A stretch of DNA of 64,000 nt from an uncultured Acidimicrobiales bacterium. GTDB taxonomy: Bacteria > Actinomycetota > Acidimicrobiia > Acidimicrobiales > SHLQ01. The notes beneath the pieces were generated by a model, which was not told the DNA's origin, did no database searches, and was given only the letters and a program-made list of their open reading frames with translations. Both the position numbers and the translations under genes were made by a program. This document shows, piece after piece, positions 27,659-36,248 of the stretch (position 1 is its first letter; each line of letters starts with the position of its first letter). The DNA lies in NCBI GenBank assembly GCA_938084885.1, contig CALKGG010000018.1, positions 1 through 64,000 of the forward strand, read 5' to 3'.

Positions 27659-28630
27659 TTAGCCGCGAGCCTTAATGGCTTCGATTAGTTTCGGCATCAC
27701 ATCGTGCACGTCGCCAACAATTCCGAGGTCGGCCACGCCAAAGATCGGTGCTTCTTCATCTTTGTTGATCGCAATGATGTGCTTTGAGCCCTTCATGCCC
27801 ACGAGATGCTGGGTAGCTCCCGAGATGCCGAGTGCAAGGTAGACGTCTGGTTTGACGACCTTGCCGGTCTGCCCAACCTGGGAGCTGTAGGGAACCCAGC
27901 CAGCATCGACGATCGCTCGAGACGCACCTGCGGCGCCTCCGACGAGTTGCGCCATTTCCTCGACCAACGAGAACTTCTCCGCGTCGCCAAGGCCACGACC
28001 GCCGGACACGACAAAGGCTGCTTCGTCGAGCTTGGGCCCGTCGCTCTCTTCAACGAACCGATCAACGACTTCAGCTGCTCCGGCAGCGCCACAATCGGCG
28101 GTTGCGAGAGCTGCGGTAGCTGCTGGCCCGTTACTGGTTTCCTCGGCAACGAAGCTCTTCGGACGGATGAGCGCAATCTGTGCCGAACCACCGGTGAAGG
28201 TGGTCTTTACGTTGGTCGTGCCACCAAAGATCGGCGAGGTGCCAACGAGTGCGTCACCGTCGACCTCGAGGTCGACCAGGTTGCTGATGACTGGGGCGTC
28301 GAGCGCAACCGACAGGCGAGCTGCAACGTCGCGCCCGTCGTAGGTCGTGCCCGCAAGCACGGCATCGGGGCCAGCGCCAGCTTCGATCGCCGCGGCGATG
28401 GCTGCGGCCACGTGGACGCCCTGAAGACCTGCTCCAAGGTCGCCGGTTGCGTGGACGGTGCCGGCGCCGTGAGCGCCTGCGGTTGCCGCCACTGCGTCAC
28501 TTGCTTCGCCGCCAATGACGACGTCGACCTGATCGCTGAGCGTGCGAGCCTTCGCAAGCATCTCGGTGGTGAGGGTCGACAGTTCGCCCTCGACAACTTC
28601 TCCGTAGACCCAAATGGATGAGATTCCCAT
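27659..28630 (-). CDS. etfA: Electron transfer flavoprotein alpha subunit
   Basis: FAD-binding subunit of ETF, which passes electrons from acyl-CoA and other dehydrogenases to the quinone pool. 323 residues. N-terminal alpha/beta domain, then the FAD domain with [27 protein letters not shown] and [11 protein letters not shown], ending [20 protein letters not shown]. It follows etfB by 2 nt, forming an etfBA operon. Confidence 0.95.
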   Translation of the reverse strand: MGISSIWVYGEVVEGELSTLTTEMLAKARTLSDQVDVVIGGEASDAVAATAGAHGAGTVHATGDLGAGLQGVHVAAAIAAAIEAGAGPDAVLAGTTYDGRDVAARLSVALDAPVISNLVDLEVDGDALVGTSPIFGGTTNVKTTFTGGSAQIALIRPKSFVAEETSNGPAATAALATADCGAAGAAEVVDRFVEESDGPKLDEAAFVVSGGRGLGDAEKFSLVEEMAQLVGGAAGASRAIVDAGWVPYSSQVGQTGKVVKPDVYLALGISGATQHLVGMKGSKHIIAINKDEEAPIFGVADLGIVGDVHDVMPKLIEAIKARG

Positions 28631-28632
28631 AA

Positions 28633-29412
28633 TTAGAGCACCTTCAAATCTTCAAGGAACGCAATGATGCGCTCGTGGGCGTCGCCCTCATCAACAATCT
28701 TCTCGCCAGCTTCACGTGCTTCGGCCTCTTCGACCTGCACGATCGACTGGCCACAGCCAGCAGCTCCAACCAATGCGGGGTCGATGGAGAGGTCTGCCAG
28801 AGTGACCTCGTCGACTGGCTTGGACTTCGCTGCCATGATCCCCTTAAAGGACGGGTAGCGAGGTTCGACCACTCCGGCGGTTACCGAGACGAGGCATGGC
28901 GTGGGGCAGGTGACCGAGTCGTAGCCGAATTCGGTTTGCCGCTGAACAGCGACCGATCCGTCTCCGACTTCGATCGACTTTGCGAAGGTGACCGATGGGA
29001 GGCCCATGACCGCTGCGATCTGTTCGGGCACTGTCCCGGTGTAGCCGTCGCTCGATTCGGTGGCGGCGAGCACGAGGTCGGGCTCGGCGCGTGAAATTGC
29101 TGCGGCGAGAACCTTCGCGGTCGACAATGCATCTGAACCAGCGAGTGCCTCATCGCTGACGAGAATTGCGTCATCGGCTCCCATGGCGAGCGCGGTACGC
29201 AGACCAGCTTGCTCTTGGTTCGGGGCCATCGAGACAAGAGTAACCTTGCCCCCTCCGGCGGCTTCGACGAGCTGCAACGCCATCTCGACTCCGTAGGAGT
29301 CGGACTCGTCGAGGATCGGCTTGGAATCACGGTTCAAAGTGTTGGTGTCAGGATTCAGCGAGCCGGTCTCCGCCGGATCGGGAATCTGTTTCACGCATAC
29401 GACAACGTTCAT
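28633..29412 (-). CDS. etfB: Electron transfer flavoprotein beta subunit
   Basis: Partner of EtfA; binds AMP and carries the docking loop for dehydrogenases. About 259 residues from the ATG at 29412 (MNVVVCVKQIPDP), the standard start. The frame extends 106 codons upstream without family similarity. Later motifs: ALAMGADDAILVSD, ATESSDGYTGTVPEQIA (AMP-binding region), and SFKGIMAAKSKP for the recognition loop. Confidence 0.95.
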   Translation of the reverse strand: MNVVVCVKQIPDPAETGSLNPDTNTLNRDSKPILDESDSYGVEMALQLVEAAGGGKVTLVSMAPNQEQAGLRTALAMGADDAILVSDEALAGSDALSTAKVLAAAISRAEPDLVLAATESSDGYTGTVPEQIAAVMGLPSVTFAKSIEVGDGSVAVQRQTEFGYDSVTCPTPCLVSVTAGVVEPRYPSFKGIMAAKSKPVDEVTLADLSIDPALVGAAGCGQSIVQVEEAEAREAGEKIVDEGDAHERIIAFLEDLKVL

Positions 29413-29661
29413 TGGCCTAACATGCCCCTTGTTCTGTTGACTTGTGACTTGTACGACCGCATGCGTTATCAGTGGCCTCAGCCAATGACTTCGACATGTC
29501 GTGGCCAGCTGACCAAGGTCGTATCCACCAAGATAGTTGGACTTCCGATTTTTCCACACAACATTACCGATGAGTAACTTCCATGCGATCCCCGGAGCCC
29601 TGTTGAGAACGTACAACTGCAAGTCGATGAGAAGACGATCGATTGGACTGGCAGACCCGCG

Positions 29662-30612
29662 ATGAAAATCGTCCTGATCGCGAATGCATCGGCATCTTCG
29701 GTGACCGCCCGCACGAGGGTCGTCATCCAAAAGGCACTGTCAGCAGACCACGACGTGCAGCTGCGCGAGACCGCCCGTCGCGGCCATGCAACACGTATTG
29801 CCAAAGGGGCAGCCGCTGAAGGCGTCGACATTGTTGCGGTGCTTGGCGGAGATGGCACACTCAACGAAGCAGCAAATGGGGTCGTTGGCACGAACACGGC
29901 TTTGGCCCCAATCCCTGGCGGATCGACGAACGTGTTTGCTCGCACGCTCGGACTGCCCGAAGACCCCGTGCACGCAACGGCGGTCACGTTGGAAGCAATC
30001 GAATCACATTCCATCCGATCGATTGGACTTGGTTCGGCCAACGAACGCTATTTCTTGTTCCACGTCGGCGTTGGATTCGATGCAGCGGTGGTTGAACAGG
30101 TCGAGAAACGAGGCCACCTGAAGCGATATGGCGGCCATGCGTTCTTTGCGTGGGCGGGCCTTGACACATGGCTTCGTCGCTTCGATCGCAAACGTCCACA
30201 TTTTCACGTCGAGCACAACGACGGCACCGTGATCGAAGACGGCTATTTCAGCATCTGCCTCAATACCGACCCGTACACCTATCTCGGGACGCGCCCATTC
30301 ACCGTTGTTCCGAGTGCAACACTCGATACGCCGTTGAGCCTCGTGACGCTTCGATCGTTGAGCGCGTTCAATCTGACCAGGCTCATGGTTTCGAGTTTGT
30401 CGAACCCCGACGGCCTAACGACCGGACGCGGCGTCGACGTGAGAAACGACGTCACGTCGGCCCGACTGACGAGCGACCAACCATTCCCGTATCAACTCGA
30501 TGGCGACTATCTCGGCAATGTCACATCGATCGACCTGCGCTGGCGGCCCGAAGCGCTACGCCTGGTCGTGCCCGACGGTCGCCATGTGCCGCGTCCTGAA
30601 CCAATCCTCTAA
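29662..30612 (+). CDS. Diacylglycerol/lipid kinase family protein
   Basis: 316 residues, DAGK catalytic domain at the N-terminus: LIANASASS, nucleotide motif AVLGGDGTLNEAANG (about residues 59-73) and PIPGGSTNVFART. The C-terminal beta-rich domain contains the YQLDGD motif. Likely phosphorylates diacylglycerol or another lipid at the membrane face. The 249 bp before it, shared with divergent etfB, contain no clear element I could name. Confidence 0.87.
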   Translation: MKIVLIANASASSVTARTRVVIQKALSADHDVQLRETARRGHATRIAKGAAAEGVDIVAVLGGDGTLNEAANGVVGTNTALAPIPGGSTNVFARTLGLPEDPVHATAVTLEAIESHSIRSIGLGSANERYFLFHVGVGFDAAVVEQVEKRGHLKRYGGHAFFAWAGLDTWLRRFDRKRPHFHVEHNDGTVIEDGYFSICLNTDPYTYLGTRPFTVVPSATLDTPLSLVTLRSLSAFNLTRLMVSSLSNPDGLTTGRGVDVRNDVTSARLTSDQPFPYQLDGDYLGNVTSIDLRWRPEALRLVVPDGRHVPRPEPIL

Positions 30613-30636
30613 CTCCGCGGGCGATGTGACGCGCGG

Positions 30637-31317
30637 TTAGCGCAGCGCCTGAACCGCCACGTCGGGCACGTTGGTGATGATTCCGGCCACGCCCATCTTC
30701 GCCAGTTCAACCATTCGTTCAGGATCGTCGACCGTCCACACATTCACGGCGAGTTCGGCTTCCTGCGCCGCTGCAATCCAACGGGTCGAGACAATGTCGT
30801 CCCATGGATTAATCGACGAATGCGAGTGCGCCGTCACGCGGCCGATCGACACCTCGGGGCCAACGTCGTCCATTGTGATAAACGCTGTTGGCATGCGAGG
30901 GTCGAGGTCGCGAACTGCATTCACCGCTCCCATGTCGAACGAGCTGATGAGACACTTCTCCAACGACAGATGTTCGCGGGCCACGGCGAGCACACCGGGC
31001 ACCATTGCGTGCTCGGGGTCGAAACTTGGCTTCGCGGGATCGTTCTTGATCTCGATATTCACACCCATGTCGCCACACGCTCGAATTGCCTCGGCGAGAG
31101 TCGGGATGAAATCCGGTAGATCGCCAAAGGCCGTCTGCGATAGCAACTCACCAGTCGGCAGCTCTTCGTCGTGGTAGACAGCGAGTGTGCCGTCGGCTGT
31201 TTGCTGGACGTCGAGCTCGACCCAGTCAGCGCCGAGTTCTTGAGCGCCTGCAAAAGCTTCGACAGTGTTTTCGGTAAACGCCGCCGACGCTCCCCTATGT
31301 CCAAAGATGAGAGTCAT
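30637..31317 (-). CDS. Glycerophosphodiester phosphodiesterase
   Basis: Hydrolyses glycerophosphodiesters to glycerol-3-phosphate and an alcohol. About 226 residues. GDPD signatures: FGHRGASAAFTENTVEAF (catalytic His), WVELDVQQTADGTLAVYHD (metal Glu/Asp and second His), EIKND, and VNVWTVDD near the C-terminus. No signal peptide, so cytosolic. The ATG at 31317 is chosen over an upstream TTG. Converges on the lipid kinase with 24 bp between. Confidence 0.92.
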   Translation of the reverse strand: MTLIFGHRGASAAFTENTVEAFAGAQELGADWVELDVQQTADGTLAVYHDEELPTGELLSQTAFGDLPDFIPTLAEAIRACGDMGVNIEIKNDPAKPSFDPEHAMVPGVLAVAREHLSLEKCLISSFDMGAVNAVRDLDPRMPTAFITMDDVGPEVSIGRVTAHSHSSINPWDDIVSTRWIAAAQEAELAVNVWTVDDPERMVELAKMGVAGIITNVPDVAVQALR

Positions 31318-31436
31318 GGCCGAGATCGTAGCCAACCGCCGACCTCGCCGACTGAGGCTCGCTACCTAGTCGGCCCCGAAAACCCCATATTCGTTGAGAT
31401 TTTGGTGGCGATATCGCCGGCAAACTACATCGGTGT

Positions 31437-31451
31437 AACACTAATAGTGTT
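31437..31451. promoter_or_regulatory. Palindrome upstream of whiB
   Basis: AACACTA-A-TAGTGTT, a perfect 7-bp inverted repeat, lies about 25 nt before the first possible start (31476). It overlaps AT-rich DNA that could include a -10 element. It may be an operator; no specific regulator can be named. Confidence 0.4.
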
Positions 31452-31580
31452 CCTTCACCCACAAAGAGAGAGGAAATGCTTGCTACCCAGAGTGCACGCA
31501 TATACATTCTGCGTAGCGAGTCACGTTCCGGGCATGTTGGGCGGCATGGGCATGGGACGGATTCGATGTGTGGAGGAAAT

Positions 31581-31910
31581 GTGTCAATCTCAATTGAAGA
31601 TCCAGCGGTATTCCCAACTCGGGAATCCATCGAACCAAAGGTGTGGCGCAGCGATGCGGCATGCCGGGATACCGATCCCGATCTGTTCTTTCCCGTCGGC
31701 CAAACCGGACCGGCAATCGAACACATCGAGAACGCAAAAGCGGTCTGTCAGACATGCGTTGTTCGAGTCGAGTGCCTTGAGTACGCGCTGATGACGAATC
31801 AAGATGCCGGAATCTGGGGTGGCCTCACCGAAGATGACCGTCGCAAGATCCGTCGTGAGCGCCGCAAGGCCAACCGAGCTGCACAGGCCGCTGCACAAGC
31901 ACAGGTCTAA
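31581..31910 (+). CDS. WhiB-family iron-sulfur regulator, WhiB1-like
   Basis: 109 residues from the GTG at 31581. Four Fe-S cysteines are present: AACRD, then C-x2-C-x5-C in VCQTCVVRVECLEYAL. It also has DLFFPVGQTGPA, typical of WhiB1, and the GIWGGLTEDDRR turn followed by a basic Arg/Lys tail. WhiB1 proteins sense NO through a 4Fe-4S cluster and act with the main sigma factor. GGAGG lies 4-5 nt before the GTG. The same frame is open to an ATG at 31476, which also has a ribosome site (AGAGAGG), so a longer 144-residue form is possible. Confidence 0.92.
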   Translation: MSISIEDPAVFPTRESIEPKVWRSDAACRDTDPDLFFPVGQTGPAIEHIENAKAVCQTCVVRVECLEYALMTNQDAGIWGGLTEDDRRKIRRERRKANRAAQAAAQAQV

Positions 31911-31958
31911 CCAACGAGCTGCGAGCGACCCTGCTGGTCAGGGGCGGGGCTGTTCGCA

Positions 31959-32822
31959 CTAGTCAGGCATCGAGAAATCGAGTTGAAGCGCCAGGTCATA
32001 GACCTGGCGCTTCTTCGCGTTCGTCATCGCAACAACCGTTTCGACCGCATCGCGGCGCGTCGCCCCGCCTTCGGCCTCGCGCCGCAACGCCCGAGTGAGC
32101 GCCTCTGGCGAAGTATCGACCGGGGTCGCCCCCGAAAGCACGAGCACGTACTCGCCACGAGGTTCGTGCCCGTCGCAGTACGTGGCAGCGTCAGCGAGCG
32201 AACCGCGCCACACCTGCTCGAACGTCTTGGTGAGCTCACGAGCAAGTGCTATCGAGCGATCTCCGCCGAGGGCCTCGACGAGATCGTTCACCGTTCGAGC
32301 CAAACGATGCGGAGCCTCAAAGAGCACAACAGTTCGCGCTTCGGTCACGAGCTCGCCAATTCGCCGCACACGGTCTGCACCTTTGCGTGGCAAAAAGCCA
32401 TCGAAACAAAAGCGGTCGGTTGCCAACCCGCTCACCAACAGTCCCACGAGCGCGGCGCTCGCACCCGGAATTGCTTCGACATGTTGGCCTTGCTCGATCA
32501 CCGCCTGCACGACTCGCTGCCCCGGGTCCGACACAGCCGGAGTCCCGGCATCGGACACAAGGGCGACGACCTCTCCCCTGCTGATCCGAGAGACGATCTC
32601 GGCACTCGCAGCGGCCTCGGTGTGTTCGTTGCACACAATGAACGGATCGTGGGCAATACCGAAATGGGCAAACAAGGAACCAGTGCGCCTCGTGTCTTCA
32701 CAGGCAACGGAGTCCGCAGCAGCCAGCGCTTCGATCGATCGAGGCGAAAGGTCGCCGAGGTTTCCAATCGGCGTCGAAACTAAGATGAGCCCGGCACGAC
32801 GTTGGGCACCGAGGCTGCTCAC
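31959..32822 (-). CDS. rsmI: 16S rRNA 2'-O-ribose C1402 methyltransferase
   Basis: Methylates the 2'-O of C1402 in 16S rRNA using SAM. 287 residues. Tetrapyrrole-methylase fold with LILVSTPIGNLGDLSPR at the start, CEDTRRTG, LVSDAGTPAVSDPG, IPGASA and FDGFLPRKG, all classic RsmI motifs. Its start overlaps the DUF192 gene by ATGA. Codons near its 3' end form a perfect 13-bp hairpin listed separately. Confidence 0.95.
   Translation of the reverse strand: MSSLGAQRRAGLILVSTPIGNLGDLSPRSIEALAAADSVACEDTRRTGSLFAHFGIAHDPFIVCNEHTEAAASAEIVSRISRGEVVALVSDAGTPAVSDPGQRVVQAVIEQGQHVEAIPGASAALVGLLVSGLATDRFCFDGFLPRKGADRVRRIGELVTEARTVVLFEAPHRLARTVNDLVEALGGDRSIALARELTKTFEQVWRGSLADAATYCDGHEPRGEYVLVLSGATPVDTSPEALTRALRREAEGGATRRDAVETVVAMTNAKKRQVYDLALQLDFSMPD
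31985..32013. terminator. Perfect hairpin inside the 3' end of rsmI
   Basis: GAAGCGCCAGGTC / GACCTGGCGCTTC with a 3-nt ATA loop, 13 of 13 bp paired, inside rsmI codons (K-R-Q-V-Y-D-L-A-L) and about 25 bp before its stop. On the + strand it lies 75 nt after whiB and is followed by TTCTTCGCGTT, so it probably terminates whiB transcripts. It may also end rsmI from within its coding region. Confidence 0.65.
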
Positions 32823-33184
32823 CCGTTGCTCGCGACCGGTTCGCCACCCCCGGGTTCACCGCGAATCTCGAGCTGTGCTCCCGGTTCTACGCGCCAATGA
32901 TTGAAGCGCCCCGCCGATGTCTCGATGGCGCACGCCGCCCCGAACTCGACCTTTGACACGCGATGTTTCGCCATCGTCACAATCCGAAGGACCTTCAGAT
33001 CCTCGTCACAGAACGCCACGTCGATCGGAAACTTCATGCCAATCGTGTGCACACTCTTTGCCTTGTCCAAGAGCAGCGCTCCATCGATCTGGTCTCGACC
33101 AAGAAGCCCGAGCGTGCGCGACTTCACCGAGTCTGCTCGCTCAACGGACGCTAAGACCGTCCCTTCGTGTACCAGCCATGCCAT
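32819..33184 (-). CDS. DUF192 family protein
   Basis: About 121 residues. DUF192 core: SRTLGLLGRD, the motif HTIGMKFPIDVAFCDEDLKV and the late NHWRVEPGAQLEI. Archaeal and bacterial members are small beta-barrel proteins of unknown function. Here there is no signal peptide. The ATG at 33184 is chosen over a TTG two codons upstream. Overlaps rsmI by 4 bp; divergent from ychF. Confidence 0.85.
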   Translation of the reverse strand: MAWLVHEGTVLASVERADSVKSRTLGLLGRDQIDGALLLDKAKSVHTIGMKFPIDVAFCDEDLKVLRIVTMAKHRVSKVEFGAACAIETSAGRFNHWRVEPGAQLEIRGEPGGGEPVASNG

Positions 33185-33253
33185 GGCCAAGAGCTTAGGA
33201 CTTACGTGGGCTGGAGAACGAATGGAGCACCCGCCGGTAGGCTCGTCAACCGT

Positions 33254-34327
33254 ATGGAACGATTTGGCTTCGTTGGACTCCCGAACGCGGGAAAGTCCTC
33301 ACTCTTCAACGCCCTCGCCGGCGGTGGCGCTCTCGCTGCCCCCTACGCGTTTGCGACCACCGACCCGAACGTTGGCGTAGCCAAGGTTTTCGACAACCGA
33401 ATCGACGCGCTGTCGGAGATGTCGGGTTCCCAAAAGCGCATCCACGCAAGCGTGCAGTTCAACGACATTGGCGGACTTGTCGAGGGAGCGAGCCAGGGTG
33501 AAGGCCTCGGCAACAAGTTTCTTGCGGGAATTCGAGAAGTCGACGCCATCGTTTTCGTTCTTCGAGCATTTCCCGACGACGACGTGCCCGGCCCAACAGA
33601 CCCACTCGAGCACTTGGCAATCGTCGAAACCGAGCTCGCCCTTGCCGACCTCGACACCGCCGAAAAGCAGTTGGAGAAGGTCGGTCGAGCTGCCCGGGTC
33701 GACAAGTCCAAAGAAGGCGAGACGGCGTTGCTCGAACGGGTCGTTCAACTTCTCGGCGATGGAACTCCGCTCTACAAGAGCGACCTGAGCAACGAAGACC
33801 GCGAGGAGCTCAAGCCATTCTTCTTTCTCACCAACAAACCAGTGCTCGCGGTCGTCAACATTGGTGAGGATCAGCTCGAAGACGGCGATGTGCTCGCTGC
33901 TCCGGTGAGCGAGGCGCTCGGAGGGGCCCAGGTGGTTGCCACCTGTGTGCAGCTCGAAGCAGAGGCAGCAATGCTCGACGAGGGCGAACGAGCAGAGATG
34001 CTCGAAGGGCTCGGTTTGGGCGAGGGGGCAATGCCGCGTTTCATCCGGGCGGCGTACGAGCTCATGGGCCTTCGCACCTATCTAACCACCGGCGAGAAGG
34101 AGACCCGGGCCTGGACCTTTCGTGCCGGTTCGACCGCGCCGCAGGCCGCGGGCGTCATTCACACCGACTTCGAGCGAGGCTTCATCCGTGCCGAGACCAT
34201 CAACTGGGAAGAACTTGTATCGGCAGGGTCATGGGCCGCAGCGCGTGACAAAGGCTTGGTTCGTTCCGAAGGCAAGGATTACATTGTGCAAGACGGCGAT
34301 GTCATGGAGTTCAGATTCAACGTGTAG
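33254..34327 (+). CDS. ychF: Redox-regulated ATPase YchF
   Basis: OLA1/YchF P-loop NTPase that binds ribosomes and prefers ATP. 357 residues from the ATG at 33254 (MERFGFVGLPNAGKSSLFNA). G1 as LPNAGKSS, G3 region FNDIGGLVEGASQGEGLGN, and the ATP-specific NxxE motif VNIGE in place of NKxD. The helical coiled-coil arm is followed by a C-terminal TGS domain (TYLTTGEKETRAW...RAETINWEELVSAGSW). A strong terminator follows. Confidence 0.95.
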   Translation: MERFGFVGLPNAGKSSLFNALAGGGALAAPYAFATTDPNVGVAKVFDNRIDALSEMSGSQKRIHASVQFNDIGGLVEGASQGEGLGNKFLAGIREVDAIVFVLRAFPDDDVPGPTDPLEHLAIVETELALADLDTAEKQLEKVGRAARVDKSKEGETALLERVVQLLGDGTPLYKSDLSNEDREELKPFFFLTNKPVLAVVNIGEDQLEDGDVLAAPVSEALGGAQVVATCVQLEAEAAMLDEGERAEMLEGLGLGEGAMPRFIRAAYELMGLRTYLTTGEKETRAWTFRAGSTAPQAAGVIHTDFERGFIRAETINWEELVSAGSWAAARDKGLVRSEGKDYIVQDGDVMEFRFNV

Positions 34328-34395
34328 GCCCGTTGTCGCTACCACCACTCGAAACATCGCGACTTTCACGTTCGGTCGTGCGTCGAACTCTCCGT

Positions 34396-34439
34396 AAGCG
34401 CTGCAGGTAACCCGCCACCTGCAGCGCTTGCATATTTTT
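34396..34439 (+). terminator. Intrinsic terminator after ychF
   Basis: Perfect 13-bp stem AAGCGCTGCAGGT (34396-34408) / ACCTGCAGCGCTT (34417-34429), 8-nt loop, then GCATATTTTT. The best Rho-independent terminator in the window. Confidence 0.92.
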
Positions 34440-34503
34440 GGCGTGCGTACGAGAGAACTGACCGAATTCGCGAATCTCGACCGGAAGTCCACGCGAGTCC
34501 GGC

Positions 34504-34509
34504 TATATT
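34504..34509 (+). promoter_or_regulatory. Likely -10 element of a leaderless mRNA for the bL37-like gene
   Basis: TATATT ends 7 nt before the A of the ATG at 34517, so transcription would start at or next to the start codon. No Shine-Dalgarno site precedes the ATG, which fits a leaderless transcript, common in actinobacteria. A -35 match is not obvious. Confidence 0.5.
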
Positions 34510-34516
34510 TGTCCGA

Positions 34517-34606
34517 ATGTCGAAGCGCACCCAGAAGAAGAAGTTGAAGGCTCGCCGCTCGAAGGCCAACCACGGTCGCAAGCCAAACATGGGCCGCAAC
34601 AGCTAA
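34517..34606 (+). CDS. Mini ribosomal protein, bL37-like
   Basis: 29 residues, very basic. Begins MSKRTQKKKLKARR and contains SKANHGRKPN near its C-terminus, matching the KANHG(K/R)(R/K)PN signature that I recall for bL37, the actinobacterial 50S mini-protein of about 24 residues. Only short genes of this type are so basic and conserved. It stands alone between the ychF terminator and a small membrane ORF. The family name rests on memory of the signature, not on a search. Confidence 0.75.
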   Translation: MSKRTQKKKLKARRSKANHGRKPNMGRNS

Positions 34607-34650
34607 CTCCTGTTCACGGCCAGATACGACCGCCCTATGGAATCTCCTTC

Positions 34651-34800
34651 GTGTCCGTAGTTGGAGCGTTCGCAATCGGCCTCATGGTGGTCGTCTTAGC
34701 TATTGCTGTTTTCTCTCTTGTGGTTTTGGCGATTATTCCCATCGGCCGATACCTGGAACGGCGAACTCTCCGCGACGCCGACGACCACGACGTTCGATAG
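34651..34800 (+). CDS. Small single-span membrane protein
   Basis: Possible 49-residue protein from a GTG. Residues 1-30 form one strongly hydrophobic helix (VSVVGAFAIGLMVVVLAIAV and beyond), followed by a charged tail (RYLERRTLRDADDHDVR). No good ribosome site, so moderate support. It follows the bL37-like gene by 44 nt and could be in the same transcript. No family recognised. Confidence 0.5.
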   Translation: MSVVGAFAIGLMVVVLAIAVFSLVVLAIIPIGRYLERRTLRDADDHDVR

Positions 34801-34992
34801 AACCGTCGTCCACAACGGATCGACACCACCTATTCACGCAGGCGATGTCCCCTAGTTCAGAGACTGTCGCCGAATAACTTCTGTGAATTGTGACCCCCGA
34901 ATACTCCCCGGCCCACCGATTGGGTAGTTTGAGGGCCGTTAGAGAGGCGGCCAACACGGGCTCGCCTGCGCGACACGCCGGAGGGGCAACCT
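34801..34992 (+). promoter_or_regulatory. Leader region of the BMP ABC transporter operon
   Basis: 192 bp without a gene before the BMP lipoprotein. It contains TAGTTTGAGGGCC (34924-34936), a GGCCG-loop-CGGCC hairpin (about 34934-34952) and GGAGG 8 nt before the start. No known riboswitch could be matched. No clear -35/-10 pair beyond TAGTTT. Confidence 0.35.
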
Positions 34993-36111
34993 ATGCGCAG
35001 AAATTCCAAACTCATCCTCGCGCTGATATCAGTGCTCAGCCTTTTGGCAGTGGCTTGCGGTAGCACCACTGACGCAGTGACTGACGCAGCGAGCGACGCC
35101 GTCGACGAAGCTGTCGAAGCTTCCGGTGATTCCGTTGGCCTCGTCTACGACATTGGTGGCCGCGGTGACCTCTCGTTCAACGATTCAGCTGCTGCTGGTC
35201 TCGACCGAGCGGATGCCGAACTCGGCATCTCGTTCACCGACCTTTCACCAAACGATGACGGCTCGAACCGCGCCGAGCTGCTTCAGCTCGCCGCCGACGA
35301 CAATCCCATCGTGATCGGCGTTGGATTCCTCTTCGAGGCTGACGCAGCTGATACTGCTGCGGAGAACCCAGACACCAACTTCGCAGTCGTCGACTCGTCG
35401 ATGATCGACTTCAGCCAGGACCCACCTGCACCGTACGGCGACAACGTTGCTGGCCTCGTCTTTGCTGAAGAGCAGGGCTCGTACCTCGTTGGCGTAGCGG
35501 CAGCACTCAAGTCCGAGACCAACTCGCTTGGCTTCATCGGCGGCGTGAGCGGCATTGGCCTCATCGAGAAGTTCGAAGCTGGATTCCGTGCCGGCGCACT
35601 CTCGGTTAACCCGGACATCGAAATCGTTGCTGAGTACATCACGGCAGCTCCTGACTTCGATGGCTTCAACCAGCCCGATCGCGCCCAGGTCATTGCAACC
35701 ACGATGTACGAAGATGGCGCAGACATCATCTACCACGCCGCTGGTGGCGCTGGAAACGGCATGTTCCAAGCTGCGGCTGACTTCACCGATGACAACGGCA
35801 GCAAGGTATGGGGCATCGGTGTTGACTCCGATCAGTTCAACACTGTTGGTGTGAACAACCCCGAGCTTCAAGAGTTCATCTTGACCTCGATGCTCAAGCG
35901 TGTCGACGTAGCCGTATTCGAAATTCTCGAAGCACAGCAGAACGGCGAGTTTGTCGCTGGACCAAACACCTATGACCTCGCAGTTGATGGTGTTGGCTAT
36001 GCAACGTCGGGCGGATTCATCGATGACATCATCGACGACATCGAAGCTGCCAAGGCATCGATCATCGCCGGCGACGTCGTTGTGCCAACCGATCCAACCG
36101 AGATCAGCTAG
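34993..36111 (+). CDS. BMP-family ABC transporter substrate-binding lipoprotein
   Basis: Captures a solute, probably a nucleoside, outside the membrane for the ABC transporter encoded next. 372 residues. Signal with lipobox LAVAC, an Ala/Asp-rich linker (residues ~25-45), then the BMP/Med domain: LVYDIGGRGDLSFND at its start, later ADIIYHAAGGAGNGMF and WGIGVDSDQFN. GGAGG precedes the ATG. Spacer of 148 bp to the ATPase gene contains small hairpins that could favour a higher level of this binding protein. Confidence 0.92.
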   Translation: MRRNSKLILALISVLSLLAVACGSTTDAVTDAASDAVDEAVEASGDSVGLVYDIGGRGDLSFNDSAAAGLDRADAELGISFTDLSPNDDGSNRAELLQLAADDNPIVIGVGFLFEADAADTAAENPDTNFAVVDSSMIDFSQDPPAPYGDNVAGLVFAEEQGSYLVGVAAALKSETNSLGFIGGVSGIGLIEKFEAGFRAGALSVNPDIEIVAEYITAAPDFDGFNQPDRAQVIATTMYEDGADIIYHAAGGAGNGMFQAAADFTDDNGSKVWGIGVDSDQFNTVGVNNPELQEFILTSMLKRVDVAVFEILEAQQNGEFVAGPNTYDLAVDGVGYATSGGFIDDIIDDIEAAKASIIAGDVVVPTDPTEIS

Positions 36112-36248
36112 TCGCTACCGCTGAGTTTCACCGGCCGGGTGTAACGGCCGAATGAGCTTCACAGGACCGGGCGCTCCCCGCTTTCATCCTCACGGATGGA
36201 TCGGGTAGTGTCCGGTCTCGGTCGTTTTACGGAGGGTTTGAAAGCGAC

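Noticed and set aside
34801-34992. Riboswitch before the BMP ABC transporter
   Set aside because: Only a short GGCCG/CGGCC hairpin is visible; no match to purine, preQ1 or other known consensus.
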